Notes: generated by a model not told the origin, from the letters alone. Positions 1 through 9,413 are shown, counted from the first letter of the stretch. The stretch is 64,000 nt of DNA from Neoroseomonas alkaliterrae (GCF_014199195.1 NZ_JACIJE010000001.1:62001-126000); one strand, 5' to 3'. Program-made: numbers and translations.

Positions 1-347
1 TCCCGGCCGAACCCCGCCACCGCCGCGCCGCACAGCGCGAGGATCAGGACCCAGAGGACCATCGAGCCCTCGTGGTTCCCCCAGGTTCCCGTGACCTTGT
101 AGAGCATCGGCTTGGCCGAATGGCTGTTGGCCACGACGTTGGACACGGTGGTGTCGTTCACCACGAAGGCCCAGACGAGGCAGCCGAAGGCCACCGCGAC
201 CGCGACCAGCTGGCCCGCCGCCAGCGGCCCCGCCGTGCCCATCCAACGCACGTCCCGCCGCGACGCCCCGACGAGCGGCAGCACCGACTGCGCCACCGCC
301 AGCACGCAGGCCAGCGCCAGGGCGAAATGACCGAGTTCGGGGATCAT
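1..347 (-). CDS. ccmF: Cytochrome c maturation protein CcmF (N-terminal part)
   Basis: The minus-strand frame starts with ATG at 347 (MIPELGHFALALA...) and runs off the left edge, so only about 115 N-terminal residues are visible. The start MIPELGHFAL, two hydrophobic segments and the stretch ending VLWVLILALCGA match CcmF, the large inner-membrane protein that, with CcmH, transfers haem from holo-CcmE to apocytochrome c in the periplasm. It is the last visible gene of the minus-strand ccmC-ccmD-ccmE-ccmF series. It is separated from ccmE by 187 bp that hold four hairpins, so it may have its own transcript or reduced expression. The assignment is firm; the truncation comes from the window boundary and is not a biological lesion. 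Confidence 0.93.
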   Translation of the reverse strand, partial: MIPELGHFALALACVLAVAQSVLPLVGASRRDVRWMGTAGPLAAGQLVAVAVAFGCLVWAFVVNDTTVSNVVANSHSAKPMLYKVTGTWGNHEGSMVLWVLILALCGAAVAGFGR

Positions 348-377
348 GCGGGGTGGCTCCGGTCGCTGCGGGCGTCC

Positions 378-504
378 CGGGGGGCCAGCCCCCCGAACCC
401 CCGGCCGGGAGGCGAAGGCCTCCCGGACCCTCGATTCCATGGGGCGCGGGGGCCGGGGAGGCCGCAGCCTCCCCGGCGGGGGTCCAGGGGGCGGCGCCCC
501 CTGG
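378..504. repeat. Cluster of four perfect GC-rich hairpins between ccmE and ccmF
   Basis: Four consecutive inverted repeats fill this gap: 378-395 (8-bp arms, CGGGGGGC), 405-426 (9-bp arms CCGGGAGGC, loop GAAG), 452-477 (11-bp arms GCCGGGGAGGC, loop CGCA) and 484-504 (9-bp arms CCAGGGGGC). The arms differ from one another but share a G-run/C-run style typical of repetitive extragenic elements in GC-rich alphaproteobacteria. The cluster lies inside the ccm transcription unit, so it could act in transcript processing or partial termination. No other copy of the same arms was noticed in the window. Confidence 0.7.
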
Positions 505-534
505 CCGCGCCCGCGGCCACCGGCACCACAGGCA

Positions 535-1050
535 TCATCCCCCGCTCCGTCCCTCGCGCTGGCGTGGCGCGGTGTTCCAGGTCTCGGCGGGCGGCGGGGG
601 GCCTTCGGCGGGGTTCCAGTGCCCGGCCCGGCGCAGCGCGTCGGCGACTTCGGGGGGCATGTAGGTCTCGTCGTGGCGGGCGAGCACCTCGGTGGCGCGG
701 AAGCTGCCGTCGGGCAGCAGGCGGCCGAGCGTGACCACGCCCTGCCCTTCGCGGAACAGGTCCGGCAGCACGCCGGAATAGGTCACGGGAATGGCGTTCG
801 CCCCGTCGGTGACGCGGAAGGTCGCGGCCGGCCGCCCGTCGCTGCCGGTGCGGCGTTCGACCGAGCCGGCCTCGACCAGCCCGCCGAGGCGGATCGCGCG
901 GTCGCTCGCGGGCGGGTTCGCCAGCACATCGGAGGGCGAGAAGAAGAAGACGATGTTGTCCTGGAAGGCCGTCAGCGTCAGGGCCGTGGCGGTGCCGAGG
1001 CCGAGGCCGGCGAGCAGCAGGACCATCAGGCGGCGCTTCTTGCGTGTCAC
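535..1050 (-). CDS. ccmE: Cytochrome c-type biogenesis haem chaperone CcmE
   Basis: This 171-aa protein has the CcmE layout: a basic N-terminus (MTRKKRR), one membrane segment at about residues 9-28, then a periplasmic OB-fold. The haem-binding motif HDETY is present, with the covalent haem ligand His126 and conserved Tyr130. CcmE accepts haem from CcmABCD and hands it to CcmF/CcmH. The GTG start at 1050 is chosen because it sits right before the basic stretch and has GAGGG 9 nt upstream (1060-1064 on the complement). That Shine-Dalgarno lies inside a dispersed repeat shared with the region upstream of rsmD. The gene is separated from ccmD by about 118 bp, which is unusually wide for this operon. 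Confidence 0.95.
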   Translation of the reverse strand: MTRKKRRLMVLLLAGLGLGTATALTLTAFQDNIVFFFSPSDVLANPPASDRAIRLGGLVEAGSVERRTGSDGRPAATFRVTDGANAIPVTYSGVLPDLFREGQGVVTLGRLLPDGSFRATEVLARHDETYMPPEVADALRRAGHWNPAEGPPPPAETWNTAPRQREGRSGG

Positions 1051-1058
1051 TGTCTCAT

Positions 1059-1125
1059 GCCCTCAGACGGCGGGCGATCCGGCCGGCCTGCCTTCGCGCC
1101 GCGCACTGGCGTGCCCGGCGCGGGT
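1059..1125. repeat. Dispersed intergenic repeat, ccmE copy (provides its ribosome-binding site)
   Basis: The 18 bases GCCCTCAGACGGCGGGCG at 1059-1076 are identical to 37373-37390 upstream of rsmD. The similarity continues more loosely (TGCCTTCGCG, then CCGGCGCGG) to about 1125. In both places the repeat begins exactly 8 nt before a minus-strand GTG start and carries the complement of GAGGG at the same 9-nt spacing. Seen directly; how many copies exist genome-wide is unknown. Confidence 0.65.
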
Positions 1126-1168
1126 GCCGGTCCGGGCACGGTGGCGCCGGCAGGTGCGGCGGCGCGGG

Positions 1169-1312
1169 TCATGCGCGCTCTCCCCGCGGGTCGAGCGTCG
1201 CCAGCAGGCGCCTGGCCGCGCGGTGCCGCAGCGCCGCGCCGACCGCCAGCGCGCCGAAGGTGCCGAGCGTCAGCACGTAGGACGCCGTGATGTGCCACCA
1301 GTGCAGGGTCAT
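1169..1312 (-). CDS. ccmD: Haem exporter protein CcmD
   Basis: A 47-aa protein (MTLHWWHITASYVLTLGTFG...) with one membrane helix at about residues 10-30 and a basic cytoplasmic tail. Size, single helix and position between ccmC and ccmE identify CcmD, the small subunit that holds CcmC and CcmE together and helps release holo-CcmE from the CcmABC complex. Its ATG overlaps the ccmC stop codon in an ATGA arrangement, indicating translational coupling. CcmD is poorly conserved in sequence, so the call rests on context plus topology. Confidence 0.9.
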   Translation of the reverse strand: MTLHWWHITASYVLTLGTFGALAVGAALRHRAARRLLATLDPRGERA

Positions 1313-2109
1313 GCCGGCGCATCCTCCCGCCGCGCGCGGGCCAGTTGCAGGGCCCGCACCCGGCGCTCCATCACCGCCGCGCGCGTGCGCGCCAGCACCA
1401 CCGCCGCGAAGAGCAGCGTGAAGCCCAGCGCGCAGGTCAGCAGCGGGTAGAGGATGTCCACATGCATCCCCGGCGTGTCGAGCCGCGTCACGGAGGCCGG
1501 CTGGTGCAGCGTGTTCCACCAATCCACCGAGAACTTCACGATCGGCACGTTGACGAAGCCCACCAGCGCCAGGATGGCGCCGGCCTTCGCGCCGCGCTCG
1601 GGGTCGTCGAAGGCGCGCACCAGCGCGGCATGGCCGAGCCAGAGGAAGAACAGCACGAGCACGGAGGTCAGCCGCGCATCCCAAACCCACCAGGTGCCCC
1701 ACATCGGCTTGCCCCAGAGGCTGCCGGTGGCGAGGCACAGGGCGGTGGCCGCCGCGCCGACGGGGGAGAGTTCCCGCGCCGTCAGATCCGCGAGCGGGTG
1801 CCGCCAGATCAGCGCCATCACCGAAAGCACCGCGAGGCCGGTGTAGCCGCCCATCGCCAGCCAGGCCATCGGGACGTGGACATACATGATCCGGACGGTC
1901 TCGCCCTGCTGCCAGTCGGGCGGGGAGAGCGCGAGCCCCCAGACCAGCCCCGTGCCCAGCACGAGCAGCGCCGCCGCCCACAGCACGGGCAGCAGCCGTC
2001 CCGTCGCGCGCAGGAAGCGGCCGGGATTGGCGAAACGGTGCAGGCTCCGCCCGGCCGCGGCGCGCGGGGCGGGGGAGGCTCCGGTGCCGGCTGTCAGGCG
2101 TCCATCCAC
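1309..2109 (-). CDS. ccmC: Haem exporter / haem-handling protein CcmC
   Basis: A 266-aa polytopic membrane protein with the diagnostic tryptophan-rich motif WGTWWVWD at about residues 137-144. Conserved periplasmic histidines lie at about 78 (YVHVP) and 202 (NTLHQP). CcmC presents haem to CcmE at the periplasmic face. About six hydrophobic segments are visible. The GTG start at 2109 gives an N-terminal extension of roughly 25 residues before the usual HRFANPxRF start of the family; no better internal ATG/GTG is evident. It is the first gene of the visible ccm unit and is divergent from the YciI-like gene at 2218. The ccmAB genes are not in the window. Confidence 0.95.
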   Translation of the reverse strand: MDGRLTAGTGASPAPRAAAGRSLHRFANPGRFLRATGRLLPVLWAAALLVLGTGLVWGLALSPPDWQQGETVRIMYVHVPMAWLAMGGYTGLAVLSVMALIWRHPLADLTARELSPVGAAATALCLATGSLWGKPMWGTWWVWDARLTSVLVLFFLWLGHAALVRAFDDPERGAKAGAILALVGFVNVPIVKFSVDWWNTLHQPASVTRLDTPGMHVDILYPLLTCALGFTLLFAAVVLARTRAAVMERRVRALQLARARREDAPA

Positions 2110-2217
2110 GCCGACAAACTAGGGGAACAACCCCGGTTATTGAAGCCGCGCCCGGTCGGCGTTACGTGCCGACACGTTGCCGAGCCCCCCGGGGCCGGGG
2201 CGCGGACGGGGGATGCG

Positions 2218-2511
2218 ATGCTTTTCGCCGTGACCATCGAGGACAAGCCGGGCATGGCCGCGACGCGCCGCGCCGTGCGGGCGGAGCACATCGCATGGCT
2301 CGAACGCCACCGGGAGATGCTGGTCATCGCCGGGCCGATCATGGATGCGGAGGGGAACTCGATCGGCTCGGTCCGCGTGATCGAGGCGCCGGACCGCGCG
2401 GCGGTGGAGGCGCTGACCGAGGGCGACCCCTTCGCCCGGGCGGGCTGCTTCGCGCGGGTCTCGATCAACCCCTACCGCATCGTGTTCAAGGACGGCGCGA
2501 AGGCGGAATGA
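2218..2511 (+). CDS. YciI-like family protein
   Basis: A 97-aa protein with the ferredoxin-like YciI fold pattern: N-terminal strand MLFAVTIEDKPG, conserved His24 in RAEHIAWL, an AGP turn (VIAGPIMD) and the late GDPFARAG motif. YciI proteins are small dimers whose His/Asp pair suggests enzymatic activity, but most have no known substrate. ATG at 2218 begins exactly where the family similarity begins. It heads a short series with the EVE-domain and Rieske genes that follow, although 196 bp separate it from the EVE gene. Function is not predictable beyond the family. Confidence 0.85.
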   Translation: MLFAVTIEDKPGMAATRRAVRAEHIAWLERHREMLVIAGPIMDAEGNSIGSVRVIEAPDRAAVEALTEGDPFARAGCFARVSINPYRIVFKDGAKAE

Positions 2512-2707
2512 GCGCCGCGCGGCCAAAGGCGGCCTGCCGGCGGCGGGCCGGGAGCGAACGGCGCGACCGCGCCCGAGCCATCCGCGGCCCCAAGCGGTCC
2601 GGCACAGGGCGGGAAGGCAAGGCGGCCGGGGTTCCTTGGGCGTTGCTCCGCAGCCTTGGTGGGTCTGCGCCGCATGGCCGCCGCCCGCCGCTTGAGGGAC
2701 GAACACC

Positions 2708-3130
2708 GTGACCAACCACTGGCTCGTCAAATCCGAGCCCGACGCCTTCTCCTGGGACCAGCAGGTCGCCAACGGCATCGAGCCCTGGACCGGCGTGCGC
2801 AACCACATGGCCAAGGCGAACCTGATGGCGATGAGGAAGGGCGACCGCGCCTTCTTCTACCACTCCAACATCGGCAAGGAGATCGTGGGCGTGGTCGAGG
2901 TGGTGCGCGAGGCCTACCCCGACCCCACCGCCGAGCCCGGCAGCCCCTGGGTCGCGGTGGACATGAAGACGGTCGGGCCGATGCCGAGGCCCGTCAGCCT
3001 CGCCGCCATCAAGGCCGAGCCGAGGCTCGAAGGCATCGCGCTGGTGCGCATGTCCCGCCTCTCGGTCATGCCCATCGCGCCCGAGCACTGGGCGGTGCTG
3101 GCGGAGATGGGCGGGTGGAAGGGCAAGTGA
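2708..3130 (+). CDS. EVE domain-containing protein
   Basis: A 140-aa protein made up entirely of an EVE domain, a PUA-like fold. The hallmark opening HWLVKSEPDAFSWD, WTGVRNHMAKANL and FFYHSNIGKEIVGV segments are all present. EVE domains bind modified bases in RNA or DNA through an aromatic cage; the physiological role of the single-domain proteobacterial version is unsettled. The GTG start at 2708 is placed by the conserved N-terminus. Its TGA overlaps the GTG of the Rieske gene (GTGA), so the two are probably translated together. Confidence 0.92.
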   Translation: MTNHWLVKSEPDAFSWDQQVANGIEPWTGVRNHMAKANLMAMRKGDRAFFYHSNIGKEIVGVVEVVREAYPDPTAEPGSPWVAVDMKTVGPMPRPVSLAAIKAEPRLEGIALVRMSRLSVMPIAPEHWAVLAEMGGWKGK

Positions 3131-3486
3131 CGCCGCCCCCGGCCGAGCGCGTGCTCTGCGCGCTCGAGGAGATCCCCGACGGCCAGTCCAAGGGCTTCGC
3201 CGCGGCGCCGGGGGGCTTCCTCGGCCTCTTCGCGGTGCGGCGGGGCGATCGCGTCTGGGTCTATGTGAATTCCTGCCCGCATATCGGCGTGCCGCTCGAC
3301 CCCGTGCCGGACCGCTTCCTCGACCGCAAGCGGGAGGCGATCGTCTGCTCGACGCATGGCGCGCGCTTCCGCATCGAGGACGGCGTCTGCACCACCGGCC
3401 CCTGCATCGGCGAGGCGCTGGAGGCGGTGCCGGCGCGCGTGGATGCCGAGGGCCGGGTGCTCGTGCCGGCGGATGCCGGGCTCTAG
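3127..3486 (+). CDS. Rieske [2Fe-2S] ferredoxin-like protein
   Basis: A 119-aa soluble protein with both halves of the Rieske cluster site: C50-P-H52 and C74-S-T-H77. These ligate a [2Fe-2S] centre through two cysteines and two histidines. There is no transmembrane anchor, so it resembles the small stand-alone Rieske ferredoxins of oxygenases or nitrite-reductase-like subunits and not the bc1 subunit. Its start overlaps the stop of the EVE gene. No oxygenase partner is encoded nearby, so the electron acceptor is unknown. Confidence 0.88.
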   Translation: MTPPPAERVLCALEEIPDGQSKGFAAAPGGFLGLFAVRRGDRVWVYVNSCPHIGVPLDPVPDRFLDRKREAIVCSTHGARFRIEDGVCTTGPCIGEALEAVPARVDAEGRVLVPADAGL

Positions 3487-3549
3487 GCCGCCGGGCGCTC
3501 CGCGCCTGTCCGCCCCATCGCGCGATTCAAATCCGCGCCATCGCTAATG

Positions 3550-3563
3550 TTGACCTGGATCAA
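3550..3563. promoter_or_regulatory. FNR/FixK-type box upstream of acs
   Basis: TTGACCTGGATCAA matches the FNR/FixK/Anr consensus TTGAT-N4-ATCAA at nine of ten defined positions and lies 53 bp before the acs start codon. The surrounding DNA is more AT-rich than the genes on either side, as expected for a promoter. The match is seen directly; that an FNR-family regulator acts here is inferred. Confidence 0.6.
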
Positions 3564-3615
3564 ATCGGCATCGCAAATCCCCGATCATCAGGGGAACCAG
3601 GCAGGGAGGCCGCCC

Positions 3616-5550
<1,935 letters not shown>

Positions 5551-5554
5551 GGCG

Positions 5555-5914
5555 ATGGGCGGCACGCGCTACAGGGATGTCTATATCGGGGGGCCGGATC
5601 TCGTGGCCCCCGTCCTGCGCGGCGCCGTGCCTCCGGTCGAGGGGGCGCCTTACCGCATCAGCCCCTTCTTCCCGCCCGCCCCGCCGGACATCTTCGCCGC
5701 GGTGGTGGAGCGCATCCGCGCCGGCGCGCTGATCGGCCGGCAGACCGCGGCGGCCTGCTGGTGCGCCCTGGTCTCCCCCTCCGAAATCGCCGGTCTGATC
5801 GAGGAACTTTACGGCACCGGCGCGGAGGAACCCCCGCGCCTCGTTGCGCTGCGCCGCTTCGTCTCGGCGCTGCCGCAGGATTGCCAGTTCTCCCTGGTGG
5901 CGGTCTCGGACTGA
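5555..5914 (+). CDS. Hypothetical protein, cotranscribed with acs
   Basis: A 119-aa protein that I do not recognise. ATG at 5555 lies 4 bp after the acs stop, so the two are probably one transcript. There is no signal peptide or membrane segment. The sequence has a conserved-looking N-terminus (YRDVYIGGPDLVAPVLRG), a proline-rich stretch PFFPPAPPD at about residues 37-45 and a mostly helical remainder. Codon use matches its neighbours. It might be an accessory to acetate activation, but only the spacing suggests this. Confidence 0.6.
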   Translation: MGGTRYRDVYIGGPDLVAPVLRGAVPPVEGAPYRISPFFPPAPPDIFAAVVERIRAGALIGRQTAAACWCALVSPSEIAGLIEELYGTGAEEPPRLVALRRFVSALPQDCQFSLVAVSD

Positions 5915-6033
5915 TCCCCGGCCGCGGCGCACGGGTCGTCGCGGCCATGGCGATGGCCGCGCATGGCTTTGCCGTGCGGCCTGTGGCTCATCGTCGCGGG
6001 GAACCGTCGTGCCGGAAGGTGCGTCGCGGGCGG

Positions 6034-6109
6034 TGGTGGAGCTGAGGGGAATCGAACCCCTGACCTCCTCATTGCGAACGAGGCGCTCTCCCATCTGAGC
6101 TACAGCCCC
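6034..6109 (-). tRNA. tRNA-Ala (anticodon CGC)
   Basis: Read on the minus strand this folds as a complete 76-nt cloverleaf with encoded CCA. The acceptor arm GGGGCTG/CAGCTCC has the G3-U70 wobble pair that is the alanine identity element. The D stem is GCTC/GAGC, the anticodon stem CCTCG/TGAGG with loop TTCGCAA, and the T arm AGGGG-TTCGAAT-CCCCT. The anticodon CGC reads GCG codons, which are frequent in this genome. Confidence 0.97.
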
Positions 6110-6240
6110 GCCGCGCGAGGCGCGCTGAGTGCCCCAGGCCGGGCGGGAAGTCAAGGCGCCTCGCGCCGCCGCGCAGCCGGCGGGCCGCCTTGCCCGCCGC
6201 CCGGCCGCTCACTAGGTTCCCGCCCAACCGAGGAGGGCCC

Positions 6241-6546
6241 ATGCGCGCGCTGTTCTGGCTGCTGGATACGGTGATCAGCCTCTACATCTGGGCCCTGATC
6301 ATCGGGGCCGTGCTGTCGCTGCTGCTGGCCTTCAACGTGCTGGACACGCGCAACCGCTTCGTCTGGACGGTGGCCGACTTCTTCTACCGCGTGACCGAGC
6401 CCGCGCTGCGCCCGATCCGCCGGCGGATGCCCAATCTCGGCGGCGTGGACCTGTCGCCCCTCGTGCTCATCCTGCTGCTCTCCGCCCTCAGGATCCTGCT
6501 GGCCGAGATCCAGGTGGGGCTGATGCGCGGCGGCGCCGGCTGGTGA
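6241..6546 (+). CDS. YggT family membrane protein
   Basis: A 101-aa protein with two hydrophobic segments (about residues 9-32 and 67-92) flanking the family motif [28 protein letters not shown]. YggT proteins are small inner-membrane proteins linked to osmotic shock resistance and, in other bacteria, to cell division; the molecular role is unclear. ATG at 6241 is preceded by a strong AGGAGGG. The stop overlaps the GTG start of the DUF167 gene, a yggT-yggU order conserved in many proteobacteria. Confidence 0.93.
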   Translation: MRALFWLLDTVISLYIWALIIGAVLSLLLAFNVLDTRNRFVWTVADFFYRVTEPALRPIRRRMPNLGGVDLSPLVLILLLSALRILLAEIQVGLMRGGAGW

Positions 6547-6845
6547 GCGCCTGGCGCGCGGAGCCCGGCGGGGTGCTGGTGCGCGTGAAGGTGCAGCCGC
6601 GCGCGCGGCGGCCGGGCCTGGCCGGCACCCAGCCCGGCGCGGACGGCCCGCGGCTGCGGATCGCGGTGGGCGAGGCGCCCGCGGATGGCCGCGCCACCCG
6701 CGCCGCCTGCGAGGCGCTCGCCGCCGCGCTCGATGTCGCGCCCTCGGCCGTGACCTGCGTGCAGGGTGCGGCGGCGCGGGAGAAGCTGCTGCGCGTGGCC
6801 GGCGACCCCGCCCTGCTCGGCGCAAGGCTGGAGGCCCTGGCATGA
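6543..6845 (+). CDS. DUF167 (YggU) family protein
   Basis: A 100-aa small basic protein with the DUF167 signature: [16 protein letters not shown] near the N-terminus, [23 protein letters not shown] in the middle, and a C-terminal [13 protein letters not shown] strand-helix. The biochemical function is unknown. It is translationally coupled on both sides: GTG at 6543 overlaps the yggT stop and its own stop overlaps the folD start (ATGA). Confidence 0.92.
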   Translation: MSAWRAEPGGVLVRVKVQPRARRPGLAGTQPGADGPRLRIAVGEAPADGRATRAACEALAAALDVAPSAVTCVQGAAAREKLLRVAGDPALLGARLEALA

Positions 6846-7690
6846 CCGCCCGCATCCTCGACGGCAAGGCGATCGCTGCGCGGTTGCGCGCGGGCCTCGC
6901 GGCGCGCGTCGCGGCCCTGCCCTTCCGCCCCGGCCTGCGCGTGGTGCGCGTGGGCGAGGACCCGGCCTCGGGCGTCTATGTGCGCAACAAGGACAAGGCG
7001 GCGCGGGAGGCCGGCTTCGACAGCGCCACCCTGCACCTGCCGGCCTCCGCCACCGAGGCCGAGCTGCTCGCCACCATCGCCGTGCTCAATGCCGATCCGG
7101 CGGTGGACGGCATCCTGGTGCAGCTTCCGCTGCCGCCACAGATCCGCACCGAGGCCGCCATCGCCGCGGTGGACCCGGCCAAGGACGTGGACGGCTTCCA
7201 CCCGCTCAATGCCGGGCGGCTGGCCGCGGGGCAGCCGGGCCTCGTGCCCTGCACGCCGCGCGGGGTGATGCACATCCTGGCCGAGGCGGGCGTGGCGCTG
7301 CGCGGCGCCCGCGCCCTCGTGCTCGGCCGCTCGCAGATCGTCGGCCGGCCGATGGCGCAGCTGCTGCTCGGGGCGGACTGCACCGTGACCATCGCGCATT
7401 CGCGCAGCCGCGACCTTGCCGCCGAATGCCGCCGCGCCGAGATCCTCATCGCCGCCGTCGGCCGGCCCGGCCTGGTGCGCGGGGACTGGATCGCGCCCGG
7501 CGCGGTGGTGGTGGATGTCGGCATCAACCGCCTGCCGGATGGGCGGCTCGCCGGCGATGTCGCCTTCGAGGAGGCCGCCGCGGTGGCCGGCGCCATCACG
7601 CCCGTGCCCGGTGGCGTCGGGCCGATGACGATCGCCTGCCTGCTCGAGAACACGCTCGATGCCGCCATCGCGCGGCGGGGGGGCGCATGA
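6842..7690 (+). CDS. folD: Methylenetetrahydrofolate dehydrogenase / cyclohydrolase FolD
   Basis: A 282-aa bifunctional enzyme that interconverts 5,10-methylene-THF, methenyl-THF and 10-formyl-THF, feeding purine and formyl-Met synthesis. The catalytic YVRNK motif (Tyr46, Lys50), [16 protein letters not shown] and the Rossmann segment [15 protein letters not shown] are in order, and the late [10 protein letters not shown] motif is intact. ATG at 6842 overlaps the preceding stop. Folate one-carbon use is also relevant to the hut genes, although HutF avoids formimino transfer to THF. Confidence 0.97.
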   Translation: MTARILDGKAIAARLRAGLAARVAALPFRPGLRVVRVGEDPASGVYVRNKDKAAREAGFDSATLHLPASATEAELLATIAVLNADPAVDGILVQLPLPPQIRTEAAIAAVDPAKDVDGFHPLNAGRLAAGQPGLVPCTPRGVMHILAEAGVALRGARALVLGRSQIVGRPMAQLLLGADCTVTIAHSRSRDLAAECRRAEILIAAVGRPGLVRGDWIAPGAVVVDVGINRLPDGRLAGDVAFEEAAAVAGAITPVPGGVGPMTIACLLENTLDAAIARRGGA

Positions 7691-7941
7691 TCCTCTGGCG
7701 CGCGATGCAGGTGGTCGGCGTGCTCGGCATCCTCGCCTGCGCGCATCTCGCCTGGCAGGCCACGCCCTGGGGCGGGGAGGGCTGGGCGCGCGGCCGCCTG
7801 CTCTATGCCGGCGCGGGCGCGATCCCGGCGCTGGCGCTGCTCGGCATCGCCGCCATCGGCCAGGCGTTGCGTCGCCAGGCGGCGGAGATCGAAACCCTCA
7901 AGGCGATGCTCGAGCGCGTGGAGCGCCGCAGCGGCGGCTGA
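7687..7941 (+). CDS. Small membrane protein with C-terminal coiled coil
   Basis: An 84-aa protein of unknown function overlapping the end of folD by 4 bp (ATGA). Two hydrophobic helices (about residues 6-24 and 37-60) are followed by a short heptad-like helix, [20 protein letters not shown]. The topology suggests an inner-membrane anchor with a cytoplasmic oligomerising tail. No family is recognised; position alone makes it part of the yggT-folD unit. Confidence 0.7.
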   Translation: MILWRAMQVVGVLGILACAHLAWQATPWGGEGWARGRLLYAGAGAIPALALLGIAAIGQALRRQAAEIETLKAMLERVERRSGG

Positions 7942-7954
7942 GGGCCGGCGCTGA

Positions 7955-8590
7955 TCAGCCTTCGCGCATCGCCCCGGCCACCGCGCGGTCGGCCGGATCG
8001 TCGCTGGCCGCGAGCCCCGCGATCACCCCCTCGCGGTCGGCCTCGGCCCGGTTCTGGGAGAGTTTGCGCTTGCCGATCAGCGTCCCGATCCGCAGCGCGA
8101 TCCCGACGATGCCCTTCAACTGGCCAGCGACGAAGGGCGCGGGGGCGTCGGTCACCGCCCAGGGTTCGGCGCGCGCGGACTCGTGGCGGTCGGTGAGGCG
8201 CGCGACCACCGCATGCAGCCGCGCCGGATCCTCGAACACCTCGACCGGCCCGATGGCGTGGACGGCGACGTAGTTCCAGGTCGGCACGACCCGCCCGTGC
8301 TCGCGCTTCGCGGCGTAGAGCGAGGGCGAGACATAGGCCTCCGGCCCCGGGAAGACGGCGCGCGCCACGCCCGCCGCCGCCAGCCCCTTCCACTGCGGAT
8401 TCGCCTTGGCGAGATGGCCGTAGAGCGTGCCATGCGGCCCTTCCGCCTCGTCCAGCAGCAGCGGCAGATGCGTCGCCTCCGGCGCGCCGCCATCCGGCGC
8501 GGCCGAGACCAGCAGCGCGAGTCGCGCCGCGCGCATGATCGCGCGCAGCACCTCGGGTCGGTCCTCGCGGAAGGCGGGCGGGGTGTACAT
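7955..8590 (-). CDS. PaiB-like FMN-binding protein
   Basis: A 211-aa protein of the PaiB (negative transcriptional regulator) family, a flavin-reductase-like split barrel. It begins with the family start MYTPPAFREDRPEVLRAIMR. The segments GTLYGHLAKANPQWK, GPEAYVSPSLYAAK and VPTWNYVAVHAIG follow, and the late QLKGIVGIALRI...GKRKLSQNR is typical. PaiB in Bacillus influences sporulation and protease genes, but in proteobacteria the role is mostly unknown and FMN or haem binding is likely. It is convergent with the folD unit. Confidence 0.9.
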   Translation of the reverse strand: MYTPPAFREDRPEVLRAIMRAARLALLVSAAPDGGAPEATHLPLLLDEAEGPHGTLYGHLAKANPQWKGLAAAGVARAVFPGPEAYVSPSLYAAKREHGRVVPTWNYVAVHAIGPVEVFEDPARLHAVVARLTDRHESARAEPWAVTDAPAPFVAGQLKGIVGIALRIGTLIGKRKLSQNRAEADREGVIAGLAASDDPADRAVAGAMREG

Positions 8591-8683
8591 CGGCTGGCTC
8601 CGGGACGGCTGCGCGATTCCTTAACCGAACGCCCGCCATGGTCCAGCGCGCCGGGACAAGACACAGGCGCTGGAGGCCGCAGC

Positions 8684-9067
8684 ATGGCAGGCAGCATCAT
8701 CGACGACATCACCCGCGCGATCGGCGCGCACGGGCTGTGGAAGGGGCGGCTTGCCGCCGCCATCGCCGGTGGCGAGCAGGGGCTCGATCCCGCCACCGTG
8801 GCCCGGGACGACGCCTGCGATTTCGGCCGCTTCCTCGCCGGCCCCGCGATCCCGCCCGCCGAGAAGGCCGGGCCGCACTACCAGCGCATCAGGACGCTGC
8901 ATGCCGCCTTCCACCGCTGCGCCTGCGACGTGCTGCGCGACGCGCGCGCGGGCCGCCGCGCCGAGGCCGAGGCGGCGCTGCGCCCGGGCGGGGCCTTCGC
9001 CTCCGCCTCGGCCGATCTCACCCAGGCCATGATGGCCTGGCAGCAGGCGCTGCGCCGCGCCGCGTAA
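8684..9067 (+). CDS. Stand-alone CZB (chemoreceptor zinc-binding) domain protein
   Basis: A 127-aa helical protein carrying all CZB zinc-binding signatures: H16-x-x-W19, C45-D-F-G and H73-x3-H77. In chemoreceptors and diguanylate cyclases this domain binds zinc through three His and one Cys and senses zinc or hypochlorous acid. Here it is the whole protein, with no methyl-accepting, GGDEF or membrane segment. ATG at 8684 is chosen because the domain begins there. It may be a soluble sensor acting on a partner in trans; no partner is obvious next to it. Confidence 0.8.
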   Translation: MAGSIIDDITRAIGAHGLWKGRLAAAIAGGEQGLDPATVARDDACDFGRFLAGPAIPPAEKAGPHYQRIRTLHAAFHRCACDVLRDARAGRRAEAEAALRPGGAFASASADLTQAMMAWQQALRRAA

Positions 9068-9210
9068 GGCGGCAGGCGGATCGCCGTGCGCCGGGCGCGG
9101 CGGAGGCGCGATGCCCGCTGCGGCCCGGGGCGACACCGCCATGGCGCCCCTGGCCCGCCGGCCCGGTCCGTCGCAGGATGGCGCGTGCCACACCAGCCGG
9201 AGGCGCCGCC

Positions 9211-9405
9211 ATGGACGAGGACCGCTTCAACCTGGATCTGCGCAAGTTCCTCAAGCAGGTCGGCGTGACCTCGCAGCGCGAGATCGAGCGCGTGGCGCGC
9301 GAGGGCGGCGTGAAGGGCAAGGTGCTGCGGCTGCGCATGGCGCTGACCTCGCCCGACGCACCCGGCCTGAACCATGTGGTCGAGGCCGAGATCCCGCTGG
9401 ACTGA
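9211..9405 (+). CDS. DUF6494 family small protein
   Basis: A 64-aa protein, MDEDRFNLDLRKFLKQVGVT at its start, followed by SQREIERVAREG and a C-terminal strand HVVEAEIPLD. This matches my memory of the alphaproteobacterial family DUF6494, whose members are about 65 aa and uncharacterised. It is soluble, highly charged, with a helix-turn then beta pattern. It lies 8 bp before the amidase start, so the two are probably cotranscribed. Confidence 0.75.
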   Translation: MDEDRFNLDLRKFLKQVGVTSQREIERVAREGGVKGKVLRLRMALTSPDAPGLNHVVEAEIPLD

Positions 9406-9413
9406 CGCGCGCC

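Noticed and set aside
3526-3545. tRNA-like T-arm fragment (GATTCAAATC)
   Set aside because: No matching acceptor, D or anticodon arms lie upstream; it is probably part of the AT-rich acs promoter.
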